A DNA stretch of 28,316 bases from Alkalihalobacterium sp048323755 (GCF_048323755.1 NZ_JBLWFS010000038.1:1-28316); one strand, 5' to 3'; numbered from the stretch's first letter, positions 1 through 8,503 are shown. The notes: generated by a model from the letters alone, not told the origin. Made by a program: numbers and translations.

Positions 1-111
1 AATTTGCATTTCACTCGTTTATCAGTGAGAGGCAAAGAGAAGGTGAAAAATGAATTAGGGTTTGCGTTCATGGCGGTGAACTTGAGAAAGTACATCGCTA
101 AGTGCAGTTAA
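1..111 (+). pseudogene. 3' end of an IS transposase (IS1182-like), cut by the window edge
   Basis: Frame 1 is open from the first base and ends at TAA 109-111. It encodes 36 residues, including VRGKEKVKNELG and FAFMAVNLRKY, which resemble the extreme C-terminus of DDE transposases of the IS1182 family; this is recognition from memory. The frame is truncated only by the window boundary, so it may be an intact transposase outside. A strong terminator and an inverted-repeat-like sequence near 191-213 follow, as expected at the 3' end of an insertion sequence. The family assignment is less certain than the call of transposase. Confidence 0.68.
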
Positions 112-139
112 TCAGGCAATAGATCCGAAGGATCAGCCC

Positions 140-182
140 AAAAAAGCTCCGAACATCGTTTTTTGATGCTCGGAGCTTTTTT
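140..182 (+). terminator. Strong, probably bidirectional, terminator
   Basis: Arms AAAAAAGCTCCGA and TCGGAGCTTTTTT are perfectly complementary. They extend after one A/C mismatch by CATC/GATG around a 7-nt loop. An A-run on one side and a T-run on the other let it act in both directions, ending the transposase transcript from the left and the MFS gene (minus strand) from the right. Confidence 0.85.
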
Positions 183-271
183 ATGACTATTTTGGACCAG
201 TTATGTCCCAGCCTTTTTCCATTAATGGTATTTAAACATCTCACTAGTTCAATCTTGGAACATCATACTTT

Positions 272-1477
272 CTAATTCCCTTGATGTAACTTTGTTGTAT
301 GTTGTATTTTGCCTAAGAGCAGCATACAAATGGGAGCTATTATCGTTACAAGCCCAATAACCATAAACGCCATTCCCCAATTAAATTGATCGAGGAAGAA
401 TCCAAAAACAATAGGAGAAAAAATAGTTACCGTAAAGCCTAGAACAGATTGGACTCCAAGAGCCAGAGCGATTACATCAGGGTCAGCTACTTCTGTTATC
501 GATACATTATAAATAGGAGAGTCAGCCACAATGGTAAATCCATAGACTACTGCTAATAGAAGCATAAGTATGATTGGAAGTTGCACCGACCAACCAATAG
601 CTATGGAACAAAAGATACTAATGATTAGAAAAAATGTTGCAGCTTTCACCCGACCGATTGAATCTGAGACTCTACCGCCAATATATGTAGCAATACCTCC
701 TATCATAATGACTAAAGCACCGGCAATGTTACCGAAGCGGATCGCAGCTTCTTGTTCAAACCCTTGCTGGAGAAAGTAATATACGAGAAAAGGCCCAATC
801 CATGCCCACATCGCATACAATTCCCAACAATGACCAGCATAACCGCCATTCACTAGTAGATTAGGTTTTTTAAATACGTTCTTTATTTTCTTAAGATCAA
901 AAGCACTTCCATTACTAGTAGGCATTGGTGGAACTTTAACAAAAAATGCAATCAAGCTAGCGATTAAGCAAAATGTAGAGGTAATAAATACAACACCTTG
1001 CCAACCAATTATTTCAATAAACAGCCCAGAGACGAGTAAGGAAAAACCTGAACCAACAACTAATGAACCTACATATACGCCAAGAGCCTTACCTCTTTCG
1101 TGAGCAGGAAATAACTGCGATAAAATTCGCATGCCAGGTACATAAATTCCTGCAATTCCGATACCACTTATTGTCCGTAAAATGAGAGTAGACCAAAAAC
1201 CCTGTGCAAAAAAGCTCAATAAGATACCAGCCGTTCCAGCAATTAAGGCTCCATAAACAAAAGATTGTTTTGGATCATACTTATCACTCATAAAGCTATA
1301 AAAAAGGATAGCAATGACATAACCGAGGTGGAAACAAGCAATGATAACGCCAGACTGTGTTGAAGTTAATCCCCATTCACTTTCTACGACTGGGAGTACG
1401 GCAGAAAAATTAAACCACACTTGCATCGCTAAAAATTGAGCGATTGAAAGTAACCAAAGTATTTTATATGGATTCAT
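272..1477 (-). CDS. Major facilitator superfamily transporter
   Basis: This is a 401-residue, 12-helix MFS permease of the plasma membrane; the substrate cannot be read from sequence. The N-terminal half carries SDKYDPKQ after the second helix and RTISGIGIAGIYVPGMR in helix 4. The second half carries GGRVSDSIGR, the repeated motif-A loop between helices 8 and 9. The frame is open 9 codons further upstream (to 1504). However, AGAGGTGG sits correctly before the internal ATG at 1477, and the likely promoter (-10 at 1503-1508) would start transcription inside that extension, so 1477 is preferred. It is a lone gene, divergent from yeeI. The family is certain; the role (sugar acid, drug or anion export) is open. 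Confidence 0.88.
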   Translation of the reverse strand: MNPYKILWLLSIAQFLAMQVWFNFSAVLPVVESEWGLTSTQSGVIIACFHLGYVIAILFYSFMSDKYDPKQSFVYGALIAGTAGILLSFFAQGFWSTLILRTISGIGIAGIYVPGMRILSQLFPAHERGKALGVYVGSLVVGSGFSLLVSGLFIEIIGWQGVVFITSTFCLIASLIAFFVKVPPMPTSNGSAFDLKKIKNVFKKPNLLVNGGYAGHCWELYAMWAWIGPFLVYYFLQQGFEQEAAIRFGNIAGALVIMIGGIATYIGGRVSDSIGRVKAATFFLIISIFCSIAIGWSVQLPIILMLLLAVVYGFTIVADSPIYNVSITEVADPDVIALALGVQSVLGFTVTIFSPIVFGFFLDQFNWGMAFMVIGLVTIIAPICMLLLGKIQHTTKLHQGN

Positions 1478-1502
1478 GCCCGAGCCACCTCTCATAGTGT
1501 CC

Positions 1503-1531
1503 ATTATAGTATAAATAGGAAAAGAGTTTAA
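1503..1531 (-). promoter_or_regulatory. SigmaA-type promoter of the MFS gene
   Basis: On the minus strand, TTAAAC (1526-1531), a 17-nt spacer and a perfect TATAAT (1503-1508). It places the start site near 1496, about 20 nt before the ATG at 1477, and so supports that start codon. Confidence 0.7.
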
Positions 1532-1591
1532 TAGATATAAAAGGTAAGTAGGATTAAATGTACAAGTTAGAGGAACGTCTAATTAGTCTAG

Positions 1592-1620
1592 TTAACCAAA
1601 TGACAATTCTATTGTATAAT
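1592..1620 (+). promoter_or_regulatory. SigmaA-type promoter of yeeI
   Basis: TTAACC (1592-1597), a 17-nt spacer and a perfect TATAAT (1615-1620), 40 nt before the yeeI start. The -35 is poor, so the call rests mainly on the -10 and spacing. Confidence 0.6.
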
Positions 1621-1660
1621 AGACAACGTAGATTTTAAAACTTGAAAGTGAGTGTTCATT

Positions 1661-2380
1661 ATGGGTCGTAAATGGAATAACATTAAAGAGAAAAAAGCGG
1701 CAAAAGACAAAAATACGAGTCGTATTTATGCAAAGTTTGGGCGTGAGATTTACGTGGCTGCAAAACAAGGTGAGCCTGATCCAGAATCTAACCAAGCTTT
1801 AAAAGTAGTTCTTGAGCGTGCAAAAACATATAGTGTACCGAAGACAATTATCGATCGAGCGATTGAAAAAGCGAAAGGTGGTTCAGAAGAAACTTACGAT
1901 GAACTACGTTATGAAGGCTTTGGACCAAATGGATCAATGATTATCGTCGACGCGCTAACAAATAACGTAAACCGCACAGCAGCTGAAGTCCGTGCTGCGT
2001 TCAAAAAAAATGGCGGGAATATGGGCGTTAGCGGTTCGGTATCTTATATGTTTGATGCAACGACAGTTATCGGTGTTGAAGGAAAAACAGCTGACGAAGT
2101 GTTAGAATTATTAATGGAAGCGGATCTCGATCCACGAGACATTTTAGAAGAAGAAGATACAGTCATTGTTTACGCTGAACCTGATCAGTTCCATGAAGTA
2201 CAGGAAGCGTTTAAAAATAACGGCATTACAGAATTTAATGTTGCTGAACTAACGATGCTTGCACAAAATGACATTACTCTTCCTGAAGATGCACAAGAAC
2301 AATTCGAGAAACTAATGGATGCCCTAGAAGACTTAGAAGATGTCGGGCAAGTGTACCACAATGTTGATTTAGGTGAATAA
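1661..2380 (+). CDS. yeeI: YebC/PmpR family regulator, YeeI type
   Basis: This 239-residue cytoplasmic protein of the YebC/PmpR family is colinear with B. subtilis YeeI from MGRKWNNIK to the end VYHNVDLGE. Family proteins are known as DNA-binding regulators; recent work also links some YebC proteins to translation of difficult (proline-rich) stretches, so the role here is open. Diagnostic segments are the N-terminal NTSRIYAKFGREIYVAAK, the central YEGFGPNGSMIIVDALTNN and the acidic C-terminal domain. The reading frame extends three codons upstream to a GTG, but ATG 1661 gives the conserved MGRKW start and has AAAGTGAG about 10 nt before it. Single gene with its own promoter and terminator. 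Confidence 0.93.
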   Translation: MGRKWNNIKEKKAAKDKNTSRIYAKFGREIYVAAKQGEPDPESNQALKVVLERAKTYSVPKTIIDRAIEKAKGGSEETYDELRYEGFGPNGSMIIVDALTNNVNRTAAEVRAAFKKNGGNMGVSGSVSYMFDATTVIGVEGKTADEVLELLMEADLDPRDILEEEDTVIVYAEPDQFHEVQEAFKNNGITEFNVAELTMLAQNDITLPEDAQEQFEKLMDALEDLEDVGQVYHNVDLGE

Positions 2381-2399
2381 ATAACTAACTAACACTAAT

Positions 2400-2455
2400 A
2401 AGCTTGCCTTTCTGTATGATGAGTATCTCCTTCGTACAGGGAGGGAGCTTTTTTT
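2400..2455 (+). terminator. Terminator of yeeI
   Basis: A long imperfect hairpin with outer arms AAGCT/GGAGCTT and inner arms CCTTTCTGTA/TACAGGGAGG (two wobble pairs), followed by seven T. It lies 20 nt after the yeeI stop. Confidence 0.72.
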
Positions 2456-2553
2456 GTAGAAGTAGTATAGATAGTAACTTTGTATTAAAATGAGGTCCTT
2501 TTCCAATAACATAGGATTGACCTGGTGTTTCCAGTAAAAGGAGGGAACTAATT

Positions 2554-2591
2554 AAAAGCTCGATCATCCTTTTCAAAAGGAAAATCGAGCT
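2554..2591 (-). terminator. Terminator of the methyltransferase gene
   Basis: Minus-strand hairpin with perfect AGCTCGAT/ATCGAGCT arms (2584-2591 and 2558-2565) and inner CCTTTT/AAAAGG, followed by TTTTAATTAG. It is 29 nt beyond the stop of the methyltransferase gene. Confidence 0.8.
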
Positions 2592-2619
2592 AAAATTTTT
2601 GTTGGAACTTATGTTTTGT

Positions 2620-3804
2620 CTAGCCGCGATTATTTACTTCATAAATCGCAAACTTTAAGTAATCTCCTTCTTCGGCGCTGAGCAGTTTAGGGTGATCATA
2701 GCCTGCACCGCTCCAGTGAATTTGGCGGAGAACTTTGCGTGCATCAAATGCTGCTTCTTGGACCATTTCTTCAAACATATGCCCATGGACATGGAAAGAG
2801 CAACTTGCTGTAACAAAATAACCTCCATCACGAACGAGTTTTAATCCATTTAAGTTGACGTCTTTATAGCCTCGTATTGCTTTCTTTACAGCATGACGTG
2901 ATTTCGCAAAGGCCGGCGGATCAATGATAACCACATCAAACTCGGTTCCTTTTTGAACTTCATCACGCAAGTAATCAAAGGCATTAGCAACAACAAAATC
3001 TACATTAGAAAAGCCATTAAGACTTGTATTTTGCTTTGCTGTTGCAATTGCATGGTCGGAGATATCAACGGCTGTAACATGCTTGGCGCCATACTTGCAC
3101 GCATTTAACATAAAAGAGCCAGTGTGAGTAAAACAATCGAGAACTGTTGATTCTGGAGTAATAAGCGGTTGGATCGCTGCACGATTTTGACGTTGGTCAA
3201 AGAAGAAGCCAGTTTTTTGACCGCCCTCAATATCAACAATATATTTCACACCATTTTCTTCAATTTCGATCTCAGTAGGTCCTTCTCCGTACCAAAACCC
3301 TTTTTCTTGTTCTAATCCTTCCAATTCTCTAACGTATACGTCGTTTCTTAAGTAAATCGCTTTAGGTTTAAAAACTTCTAGTAAAGCCTCTAAGATAAGC
3401 TCTTTTCTTACTTCCATGCCTAGAGCCATATTTTGAACGACTAATGTGTCTTCATATTTATCAACTATTAACCCTGGCAAAAAGTCCGCTTCGCCATAGA
3501 TCGCACGGCAAGAACGTACATTTGGAACAAAGCGTTCACGATATGCCCACGCTTTTTGGACTTTTCGATAAAAGAACGCTTGATCAATAGCTTCGTCTTT
3601 TTCGTAAGACAGAATGCGAACAATCATTTGCGAATTCGGATTAATAAAACCTTTTGCTAAAAAGAAATTTTGATGATTATAGACATCAACGATATCTCCT
3701 GGTTGGTAGTCTCCTTCAATAGAAGCGACCTCACTCTGATAAACCCATGGATGCCCTTGTTCTAGTCGTTTTTTTCGCTTGCGATTTAAAACTACTTTTG
3801 CCAC
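2620..3804 (-). CDS. Class I SAM-dependent rRNA cytosine-C5 methyltransferase, RlmI/YwbD type
   Basis: 394 residues. An N-terminal PUA RNA-binding domain (about 1-80, HPWVYQSEV) is followed by a Rossmann methyltransferase domain. The SAM-binding region is VLDCFTHTGSF (221-231) with the acidic VDISDH (246-251). Motif IV is DPPAF (295-299), and TASCS carries the probable nucleophile Cys335. E. coli RlmI, the family namesake, makes m5C1962 in 23S rRNA; the B. subtilis relative is YwbD. The same target is a family-based inference. The start is GTG at 3804 with GGAG 8 nt before it. Length is typical and the gene is monocistronic, followed by a good terminator. Confidence 0.9.
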   Translation of the reverse strand: MAKVVLNRKRKKRLEQGHPWVYQSEVASIEGDYQPGDIVDVYNHQNFFLAKGFINPNSQMIVRILSYEKDEAIDQAFFYRKVQKAWAYRERFVPNVRSCRAIYGEADFLPGLIVDKYEDTLVVQNMALGMEVRKELILEALLEVFKPKAIYLRNDVYVRELEGLEQEKGFWYGEGPTEIEIEENGVKYIVDIEGGQKTGFFFDQRQNRAAIQPLITPESTVLDCFTHTGSFMLNACKYGAKHVTAVDISDHAIATAKQNTSLNGFSNVDFVVANAFDYLRDEVQKGTEFDVVIIDPPAFAKSRHAVKKAIRGYKDVNLNGLKLVRDGGYFVTASCSFHVHGHMFEEMVQEAAFDARKVLRQIHWSGAGYDHPKLLSAEEGDYLKFAIYEVNNRG

Positions 3805-4019
3805 ATTCTCAACTCCAATTTTTCCTGGTGATTGAACTCGTTTTCAGTATAGAAACTGGTGGGAGTTCACGATATGTATTATCTTGTCTATCATACATAA
3901 TTGTATGTTCATTTACAATAAAGGGCACATGGTATTAGAATGAAGAAACCCTTACATGGACTTAATTAGCATTGACAAGAAAAGGGAACATAATAAAGAC
4001 TAAGTACTTGCAGGTTTGT

Positions 4020-4355
4020 TTATGATGACAAAACGTAAAAAACATAAGAGGTCCAGCCAACATGATAAATAAATACTCCAAAGTAAATTACAAGTGCAAA
4101 AGTTAAAGTTTGTTTGACTAGACGACTAGAAAAGGCATAGGGAATAGCAATGAGTAACATGACAGGCAGTATAATTTTTATAACATAAAATAAAGGTATA
4201 CTTGTGTAGTAGACTGAATTCATGATGGGATTTAGTTCTGTAATTACAGCGTGACGTAAACCCAAATCGGTAAATATCGCATCAGCAATTGACAATAGTA
4301 AGAGACAAAAGGTTATGAGGTATGGCTTTCGATTTTTAAGGATATGTTGAAGCAC
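4020..4355 (-). CDS. Small integral membrane protein, DUF5658-like
   Basis: A 111-residue protein with about three hydrophobic helices. After the first helix comes LSIADAIFTDLGLRH, then ELNPIMNSVYY, a pattern (D-A-x-F-T-D-x-G-L, then E-x-NP-x-M) that I associate with the uncharacterised DUF5658 family. No catalytic motif is evident and no function is assigned. The frame is open three codons further up to a TTG at 4364. That TTG directly abuts the AGGAGG (4365-4370), whereas GTG at 4355 lies 9 nt from it, so GTG is the better start. It stands alone between the methyltransferase and the opuA operon. Confidence 0.72.
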   Translation of the reverse strand: MLQHILKNRKPYLITFCLLLLSIADAIFTDLGLRHAVITELNPIMNSVYYTSIPLFYVIKIILPVMLLIAIPYAFSSRLVKQTLTFALVIYFGVFIYHVGWTSYVFYVLSS

Positions 4356-4584
4356 GTGAAACAACCTCCTGGATGTTCTTAATAAAGAATATTGTTCTGT
4401 ATTAAGAATACAATGAAGGGAAAAGATAGGGAAGGAAAAGCAATAAATTATTAAAGATTAGTCCATCTGGCCTATTTTACTTCAGTTTTAAAAAACGAAT
4501 ATATTAATAGTATGCTCTTGTTCATAAATGTAATTCATTGCTGCGTATAGGTTTTGGTAGGTAAATAAAATTAATTGTTGAATC

Positions 4585-4616
4585 AAAAAAGAGGCTGACT
4601 TATAAGCCAGCCTCTG
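4585..4616 (-). terminator. Terminator of the opuA operon
   Basis: Minus-strand hairpin AGAGGCTG/CAGCCTCT with a 10-nt loop, followed by six T. It lies about 36 nt beyond the opuAC stop. Confidence 0.88.
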
Positions 4617-4651
4617 AAAGTATATTATTAATAAGTTTTTATCGTACTACT

Positions 4652-5581
4652 CTAGTTTTTTAAATCTTCAATCGAGTCAATATCCATATATGCTGGAACA
4701 ACTAGACCAATTTTTGCACCGTCTAGGTTTGCACCAAGATCAACAAAGTCTTCTTTGAAGTCTTCATAGTAAGACTCATGAGTTGCTGGAAGCCATGCTG
4801 CTACCATAGCATCTGCACTACCTGTTGCAACTGCTGTAAACATTGGACCTGGCTCCATTGACATTAATGTTACATCATAACCGATAGATTCAAGAACGGC
4901 ACCAATCATGTGTGTAGACGCAATTTCAGAGTCCCATGCTACGAATGCTAGTGTAATCGCTTCGCCATCAACTGCATCAACACCATTTGTCCACTCAGAA
5001 ACGATGTCTTGATTTCCTTCAATCCAAGCAGCTGCTGCATCAGCAGGTTCAGCACCTTCGTTCACTTCGACCATGATTTCTCCCATGTGATCAGGTGTCC
5101 AGTAGAAGTTATCTAATACTTGGTACGCTTCAGGTAAGTCAGCATTTAAACCTTCACGAACGATCGTGTGGATGCTTTCGGCTGCACCGAATACACCTTC
5201 AGGATCTTCTAAGTATTTTAAATCATATGCAGCAAACTTCCAATGTGGTGTCCAACCTGTTACAACAATCGCTTCTTCTCTTTCAATGGCAGCATCTAGT
5301 GCACTAGTCATCGCTGCACCGGAACTAGGTTGTAATTGATAGTCATCTAAACCATAAGTTTCGATAGCATTTTCTGTTGCTGCCATAATACCAGCACCTG
5401 CATCAATCCCTGTGATAGTAAAGTCTAGTTGCTCTCCTACCGATACTTCTTCTGTTACAGCACCATCGTTGCTATCGCCAGTTGGTGCTTCTTGACTAGC
5501 ATCTTCTGAGCCACAACCTGCAGCTACTAATGTTAAAGATAGACCAGTAGCTATTCCTAACCTTTTTAAATACTTTTTCAT
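4652..5581 (-). CDS. opuAC: Glycine betaine ABC transporter, substrate-binding lipoprotein OpuAC
   Basis: 309 residues. A type II signal peptide ends in the lipobox LVAAGC with lipidated Cys23. An acidic Ser/Gly/Glu linker to about 50 precedes the ligand domain (pfam OpuAC). Trp110 (VVTGWTPHW), Trp216 (VAWDSE) and Trp263 (AAWLPAT) are spaced 106 and 47 residues apart. This is exactly the spacing of the aromatic cage Trp72/178/225 of B. subtilis OpuAC, which holds the trimethylammonium head of glycine betaine. The protein would capture glycine betaine or proline betaine outside the membrane and deliver it to OpuAB. It is the last gene of the operon, 63 nt after opuAB, with AGGAGAGG before ATG 5581. 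Confidence 0.95.
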   Translation of the reverse strand: MKKYLKRLGIATGLSLTLVAAGCGSEDASQEAPTGDSNDGAVTEEVSVGEQLDFTITGIDAGAGIMAATENAIETYGLDDYQLQPSSGAAMTSALDAAIEREEAIVVTGWTPHWKFAAYDLKYLEDPEGVFGAAESIHTIVREGLNADLPEAYQVLDNFYWTPDHMGEIMVEVNEGAEPADAAAAWIEGNQDIVSEWTNGVDAVDGEAITLAFVAWDSEIASTHMIGAVLESIGYDVTLMSMEPGPMFTAVATGSADAMVAAWLPATHESYYEDFKEDFVDLGANLDGAKIGLVVPAYMDIDSIEDLKN

Positions 5582-5644
5582 TTTGACCCTCTCCTTTTGT
5601 GTTTTATCTATGTCATCTCTAGTTAAAGAGTGACGAGCATTAGC

Positions 5645-6490
5645 TTAATGTGTTGTTCCTTTTTGACGGTTAAAGCTTTGGGTTAAGCGATCGAGAATAA
5701 TGGCCAATATAACGATGGCGATCCCTGCTTCAAACCCACCGCCTGCATCATTTCTACCCACGGCATAGTACACTTTTGTACCAAGTCCCATCGCTCCAAT
5801 CATCGAAGCGATAACGACCATTGATAGGGCAAGCATAATGCTTTGGTTGACACCAGCCATGATGGTTGTCTTGGCCATCGGTAGTTGAACTTTAAATAGC
5901 TTCTGTGCCGGAGTTGAACCGAAAGCATCTGCAGCTTCTACTAATTCAGTCGATACTTGTCGAATCCCTAAGTTCGTCAAGCGAACGGTAGGAGGCATAG
6001 CAAAAATAACAGATGCGACGACACCAGGTACCATTCCAATTCCAAAGAACACAACAGCGGGAATTAAGTATACGAAAGCGGGCATTGTTTGCATAAAATC
6101 TAATATAGGCTTGAAAATACTATCAACTACTTTGTTTTTCGCCATCCAAATTCCAAGGGGAATCCCAAAGATGACAGAAATCATTGCACTCGTTAGCACG
6201 AGAGATAGTGTAAGTAACATATCTTGCCAGAACCCTAAATTATCAATTAAGAATAACCCTAAAAAGACAAAGATAGCTAAGCCCCATTTTCGTTTAGTAA
6301 CAAAATAAGCGATCGCTGTTAATACTAAAATAAATATCCAACTTGGAAGCAAACTAAGTAAAAATTCATTTACATCGACTAAAAAACGAATGGCTCCAGT
6401 AATGGCAGCGAAAAACCACTCTGCATTTTTTAACCAATCTACTAAACTATCAATCCAATCAGCTAATGGAAGCTTCGGTAATTGATCCAT
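5645..6490 (-). CDS. opuAB: Glycine betaine ABC transporter permease OpuAB
   Basis: This 281-residue permease with about seven hydrophobic segments matches B. subtilis OpuAB throughout, including the start MDQLPKLPLADWID and the signature MQTMPAFVYLIPAVVFF. The ATPase-contact loop is EAADAFGSTPAQKLFKVQLP (EAA motif). Two copies would form the membrane channel. The start at 6490 overlaps the 3' end of opuAA by 32 nt, indicating translational coupling. AGGTGA lies 7 nt upstream inside opuAA. The length is as expected. Confidence 0.95.
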   Translation of the reverse strand: MDQLPKLPLADWIDSLVDWLKNAEWFFAAITGAIRFLVDVNEFLLSLLPSWIFILVLTAIAYFVTKRKWGLAIFVFLGLFLIDNLGFWQDMLLTLSLVLTSAMISVIFGIPLGIWMAKNKVVDSIFKPILDFMQTMPAFVYLIPAVVFFGIGMVPGVVASVIFAMPPTVRLTNLGIRQVSTELVEAADAFGSTPAQKLFKVQLPMAKTTIMAGVNQSIMLALSMVVIASMIGAMGLGTKVYYAVGRNDAGGGFEAGIAIVILAIILDRLTQSFNRQKGTTH

Positions 6491-7676
6491 TTAAATTCAC
6501 CTCACTTCCTGATAAAGCTGCAAGAACTGCGCCTCTTACAATAATTCCTTTTAATTTGTTGTCATCGACTACAGCGATAGGAACTGGACTTGTAGATGCA
6601 ATATCCATCAAGTCATTTAAGGCGGTCGTAGAAGTGACTTGAGGAACATTTTTCTCGACAATTCCTTCTAAGCTATTATTATTTTCTTTTACAAGTTTGG
6701 ACACTTGATCTGCATGAACAATGCCAAGTAGTTCTTTATTACGTTTCGTAACAAAAATACTCGAAATTCCAGCTTCCTTCATACGTTGAAGCGCTACTCG
6801 CGGTCCATCTTTCTCGATGTTAACTGCTTCTGGGCGCATCATAACGTGCTGTGCTGTAAATACTTTGGAACGATCAACATCCTCAACAAATCGTTCTACG
6901 TATTCATTTTCAGGGTTTGTTAAGATTTCTTCTGGCGTACCAATTTGAATAATTGCCCCGTCTTTCATAATCATGATGCGGTCACCGATACGCAGTGCTT
7001 CATCGAGATCATGAGTGATGAAGATAATCGTCTTTTTCATTTGTTCTTGTAAATCGAGAAGTTCATCTTGCATATCTTTACGGATAAGAGGATCTAGTGC
7101 TGAAAATGCCTCGTCCATTAACAAAACATCAGGATCATTCGCTAACGCACGAGCCAAACCAACACGTTGCTGCATCCCACCAGAAAGTTCACTTGGATAT
7201 TTGTCCTCATATCCTTTAAGACCTACAAGCTCTAGAGAAGTTTGAGACGTTACTCTTCGCTGCTGTTTTGGGATGCCTTGTACTTCTAAGCCATATTCAA
7301 CATTTTCTAATATTGTTCGAAAAGGAAAGAGGCCGAACTTTTGAAAAACCATACTCATTTTACTTCGTCTTACTTCACGTAATTTTTTCTCATCCATTTT
7401 CGCTAAATCCTCACCATCGATCCAAACACTTCCATCTGTTGGTTCAATGAGTCGGTTTAGTAAACGGACAAGTGTTGACTTACCACTACCGGAAAGACCC
7501 ATAATTACAAAGATTTCACCATGTTCAACTTCAAAGCTTGCTTTATTCACACCTACTGTCATATTGGTTTCTTTTAATATCTCATCTTTTGATTTCTGTT
7601 GATTTAACATGTCTAAGGCTCGTTTTGGCTTTTTACCGAAAATTTTCGTAAGCCCTTCAACCTTAATTTTTGACAT
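6459..7676 (-). CDS. opuAA: Glycine betaine ABC transporter ATP-binding protein OpuAA with tandem CBS domains
   Basis: 405 residues. Walker A GLSGSGKST (60-68), Q-loop VFQKFGLFP, signature LSGGMQQ (164-170) and Walker B VLLMDEA (184-190), followed by HDLDEALRIGDRI. The C-terminal third (about 270-400) contains two CBS motifs, including ISSIFVTKRNKELLGIVH and PVPIAVVDDNKLKGIIV. In OpuA-type importers this CBS tandem is the gate that senses ionic strength or c-di-AMP. First gene of the operon, with AGAGGTGA 6 nt before ATG. The upstream palindrome and divergent GbsR-type regulator suggest choline- or osmolyte-responsive control. Confidence 0.96.
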   Translation of the reverse strand: MSKIKVEGLTKIFGKKPKRALDMLNQQKSKDEILKETNMTVGVNKASFEVEHGEIFVIMGLSGSGKSTLVRLLNRLIEPTDGSVWIDGEDLAKMDEKKLREVRRSKMSMVFQKFGLFPFRTILENVEYGLEVQGIPKQQRRVTSQTSLELVGLKGYEDKYPSELSGGMQQRVGLARALANDPDVLLMDEAFSALDPLIRKDMQDELLDLQEQMKKTIIFITHDLDEALRIGDRIMIMKDGAIIQIGTPEEILTNPENEYVERFVEDVDRSKVFTAQHVMMRPEAVNIEKDGPRVALQRMKEAGISSIFVTKRNKELLGIVHADQVSKLVKENNNSLEGIVEKNVPQVTSTTALNDLMDIASTSPVPIAVVDDNKLKGIIVRGAVLAALSGSEVNLNGSITEASIS

Positions 7677-7739
7677 CTTATTTCACCTCTTTGTGTTTAC
7701 TTCAATTATTTCGAATAACGAATGAGTGCTGACTTTATA

Positions 7740-7768
7740 ACTATACTCCTCCTTTTTTACCAGATCAA
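7740..7768 (-). promoter_or_regulatory. Probable sigmaA promoter of opuA
   Basis: On the minus strand, TTGATC (7763-7768), a 17-nt spacer and TATAGT (7740-7745), about 64 nt before the opuAA start. It lies 32 nt downstream (in the opuA direction) of the 24-bp palindrome at 7800-7823. Confidence 0.6.
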
Positions 7769-7799
7769 ACCTTATATTTGGTATGTTTAGTTCAAAAAG

Positions 7800-7823
7800 T
7801 TTGTAAAGTTTAAACTGTACAAA
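7800..7823 (+). promoter_or_regulatory. Near-perfect 24-bp palindrome, candidate operator for the GbsR-type regulator
   Basis: The sequence reads TTTGTAAAGTTT then AAACTGTACAAA. It equals its own reverse complement except at one symmetric pair (A7806/G7817). It lies between the divergent opuAA and gbsR-type genes. It overlaps a possible promoter for the regulator (TTGTAA 7801-7806, 18-nt spacer, TATATT 7825-7830), so binding could autoregulate. The operator role is inference from position and symmetry. Confidence 0.6.
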
Positions 7824-7872
7824 ATATATTACTAAAATACGCCTTATTTCTAACAAATGCGAACAAATGCTA

Positions 7873-7893
7873 CATAAAAGCATAACTTTTATG
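7873..7893 (+). promoter_or_regulatory. Perfect inverted repeat before the GbsR-type gene
   Basis: CATAAAAG, a 5-nt spacer and CTTTTATG form an exact 8-bp dyad. It begins 79 nt upstream of the regulator ATG. It could be a second protein-binding site or a leader hairpin; there is no T-run, so it is not a normal terminator. Confidence 0.4.
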
Positions 7894-7951
7894 TTTTTCC
7901 GTTCTTTGTTAATATGGGAAGTGTGAATTGGAGATAGAAAAGGAGAAGACT

Positions 7952-8497
7952 ATGAGTCAACAGGAAGAGTGGAAAAAGTTAGAGCGGTATCGTACTCGTT
8001 TTATCCAAGAGATTTCAAAAAATATGTATTTATATGGAATAACTCCTTCAGTAGGACGTTTATATGGAACCGTATTTTTTGCTGATGAACCATTAACATT
8101 AGATGAAATGAGTAAAGAGCTTGGAATGAGTAAAACAAGTATGAGTACTGGTATTAGAAATTTGTTAGACTCTGATATGGTCGAACGAGTTTGGCAAAAA
8201 GGAGTAAGAAAAGATCTTTATCAGACAGAAGAAGACTGGTATAAATCTTTTTCTTCATTATTTGTAAACCGCTGGCGTACAGCTGTTGACGATAACCTTG
8301 AAGCAGGTGTCGAATTAGGTCGTGCATTAGATGAATTGTATGCTGAAACAGAAGACGTAATGTTAAAAGAAGTTATTGAAATAGACCGAAAAAAACTTGA
8401 AAAAGCGAGAAGTTATTATGAATGGCTCGGGCAAGTAATTGAACTATTCGAAAGTGGCAAGATTTATGATATTGTCCCTAGACCAAAAAAAGACTAA
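7952..8497 (+). CDS. GbsR/MarR-type transcriptional regulator, probable repressor of opuA
   Basis: 181 residues, the usual size for GbsR/OpcR-type MarR regulators of B. subtilis. A winged helix-turn-helix spans about 35-100, with LTLDEMSKELGMSKTSMSTG as helix-turn-helix and recognition helix. A charged helical C-terminus (ELGRALDELYAETEDVM) probably dimerises. Known relatives repress choline-to-betaine genes or osmoprotectant importers, and GbsR senses choline. Being divergent from opuAA makes opuA the likely target. The frame opens 8 codons earlier at TTG 7928, but ATG 7952 has AAAGGAG 6-7 nt upstream and gives the family length. Control of opuA is inference from position. Confidence 0.88.
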   Translation: MSQQEEWKKLERYRTRFIQEISKNMYLYGITPSVGRLYGTVFFADEPLTLDEMSKELGMSKTSMSTGIRNLLDSDMVERVWQKGVRKDLYQTEEDWYKSFSSLFVNRWRTAVDDNLEAGVELGRALDELYAETEDVMLKEVIEIDRKKLEKARSYYEWLGQVIELFESGKIYDIVPRPKKD

Positions 8498-8503
8498 AAA
8501 ATT

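Larger units (their letters stand above)
1..213 (+). mobile_element. Right end of an insertion sequence
   Basis: This spans the transposase tail (1-111), a terminator (140-182) and a GC-richer end sequence TGGACCAGTTATGTCCCAGCC at about 193-213, whose complement begins GGCTGGGACATAA and looks like an IS terminal repeat. AT-rich non-repeat sequence follows. The left end is outside the window, so the inverted-repeat partner and any target duplication cannot be checked. The exact boundary is approximate. Confidence 0.5.
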
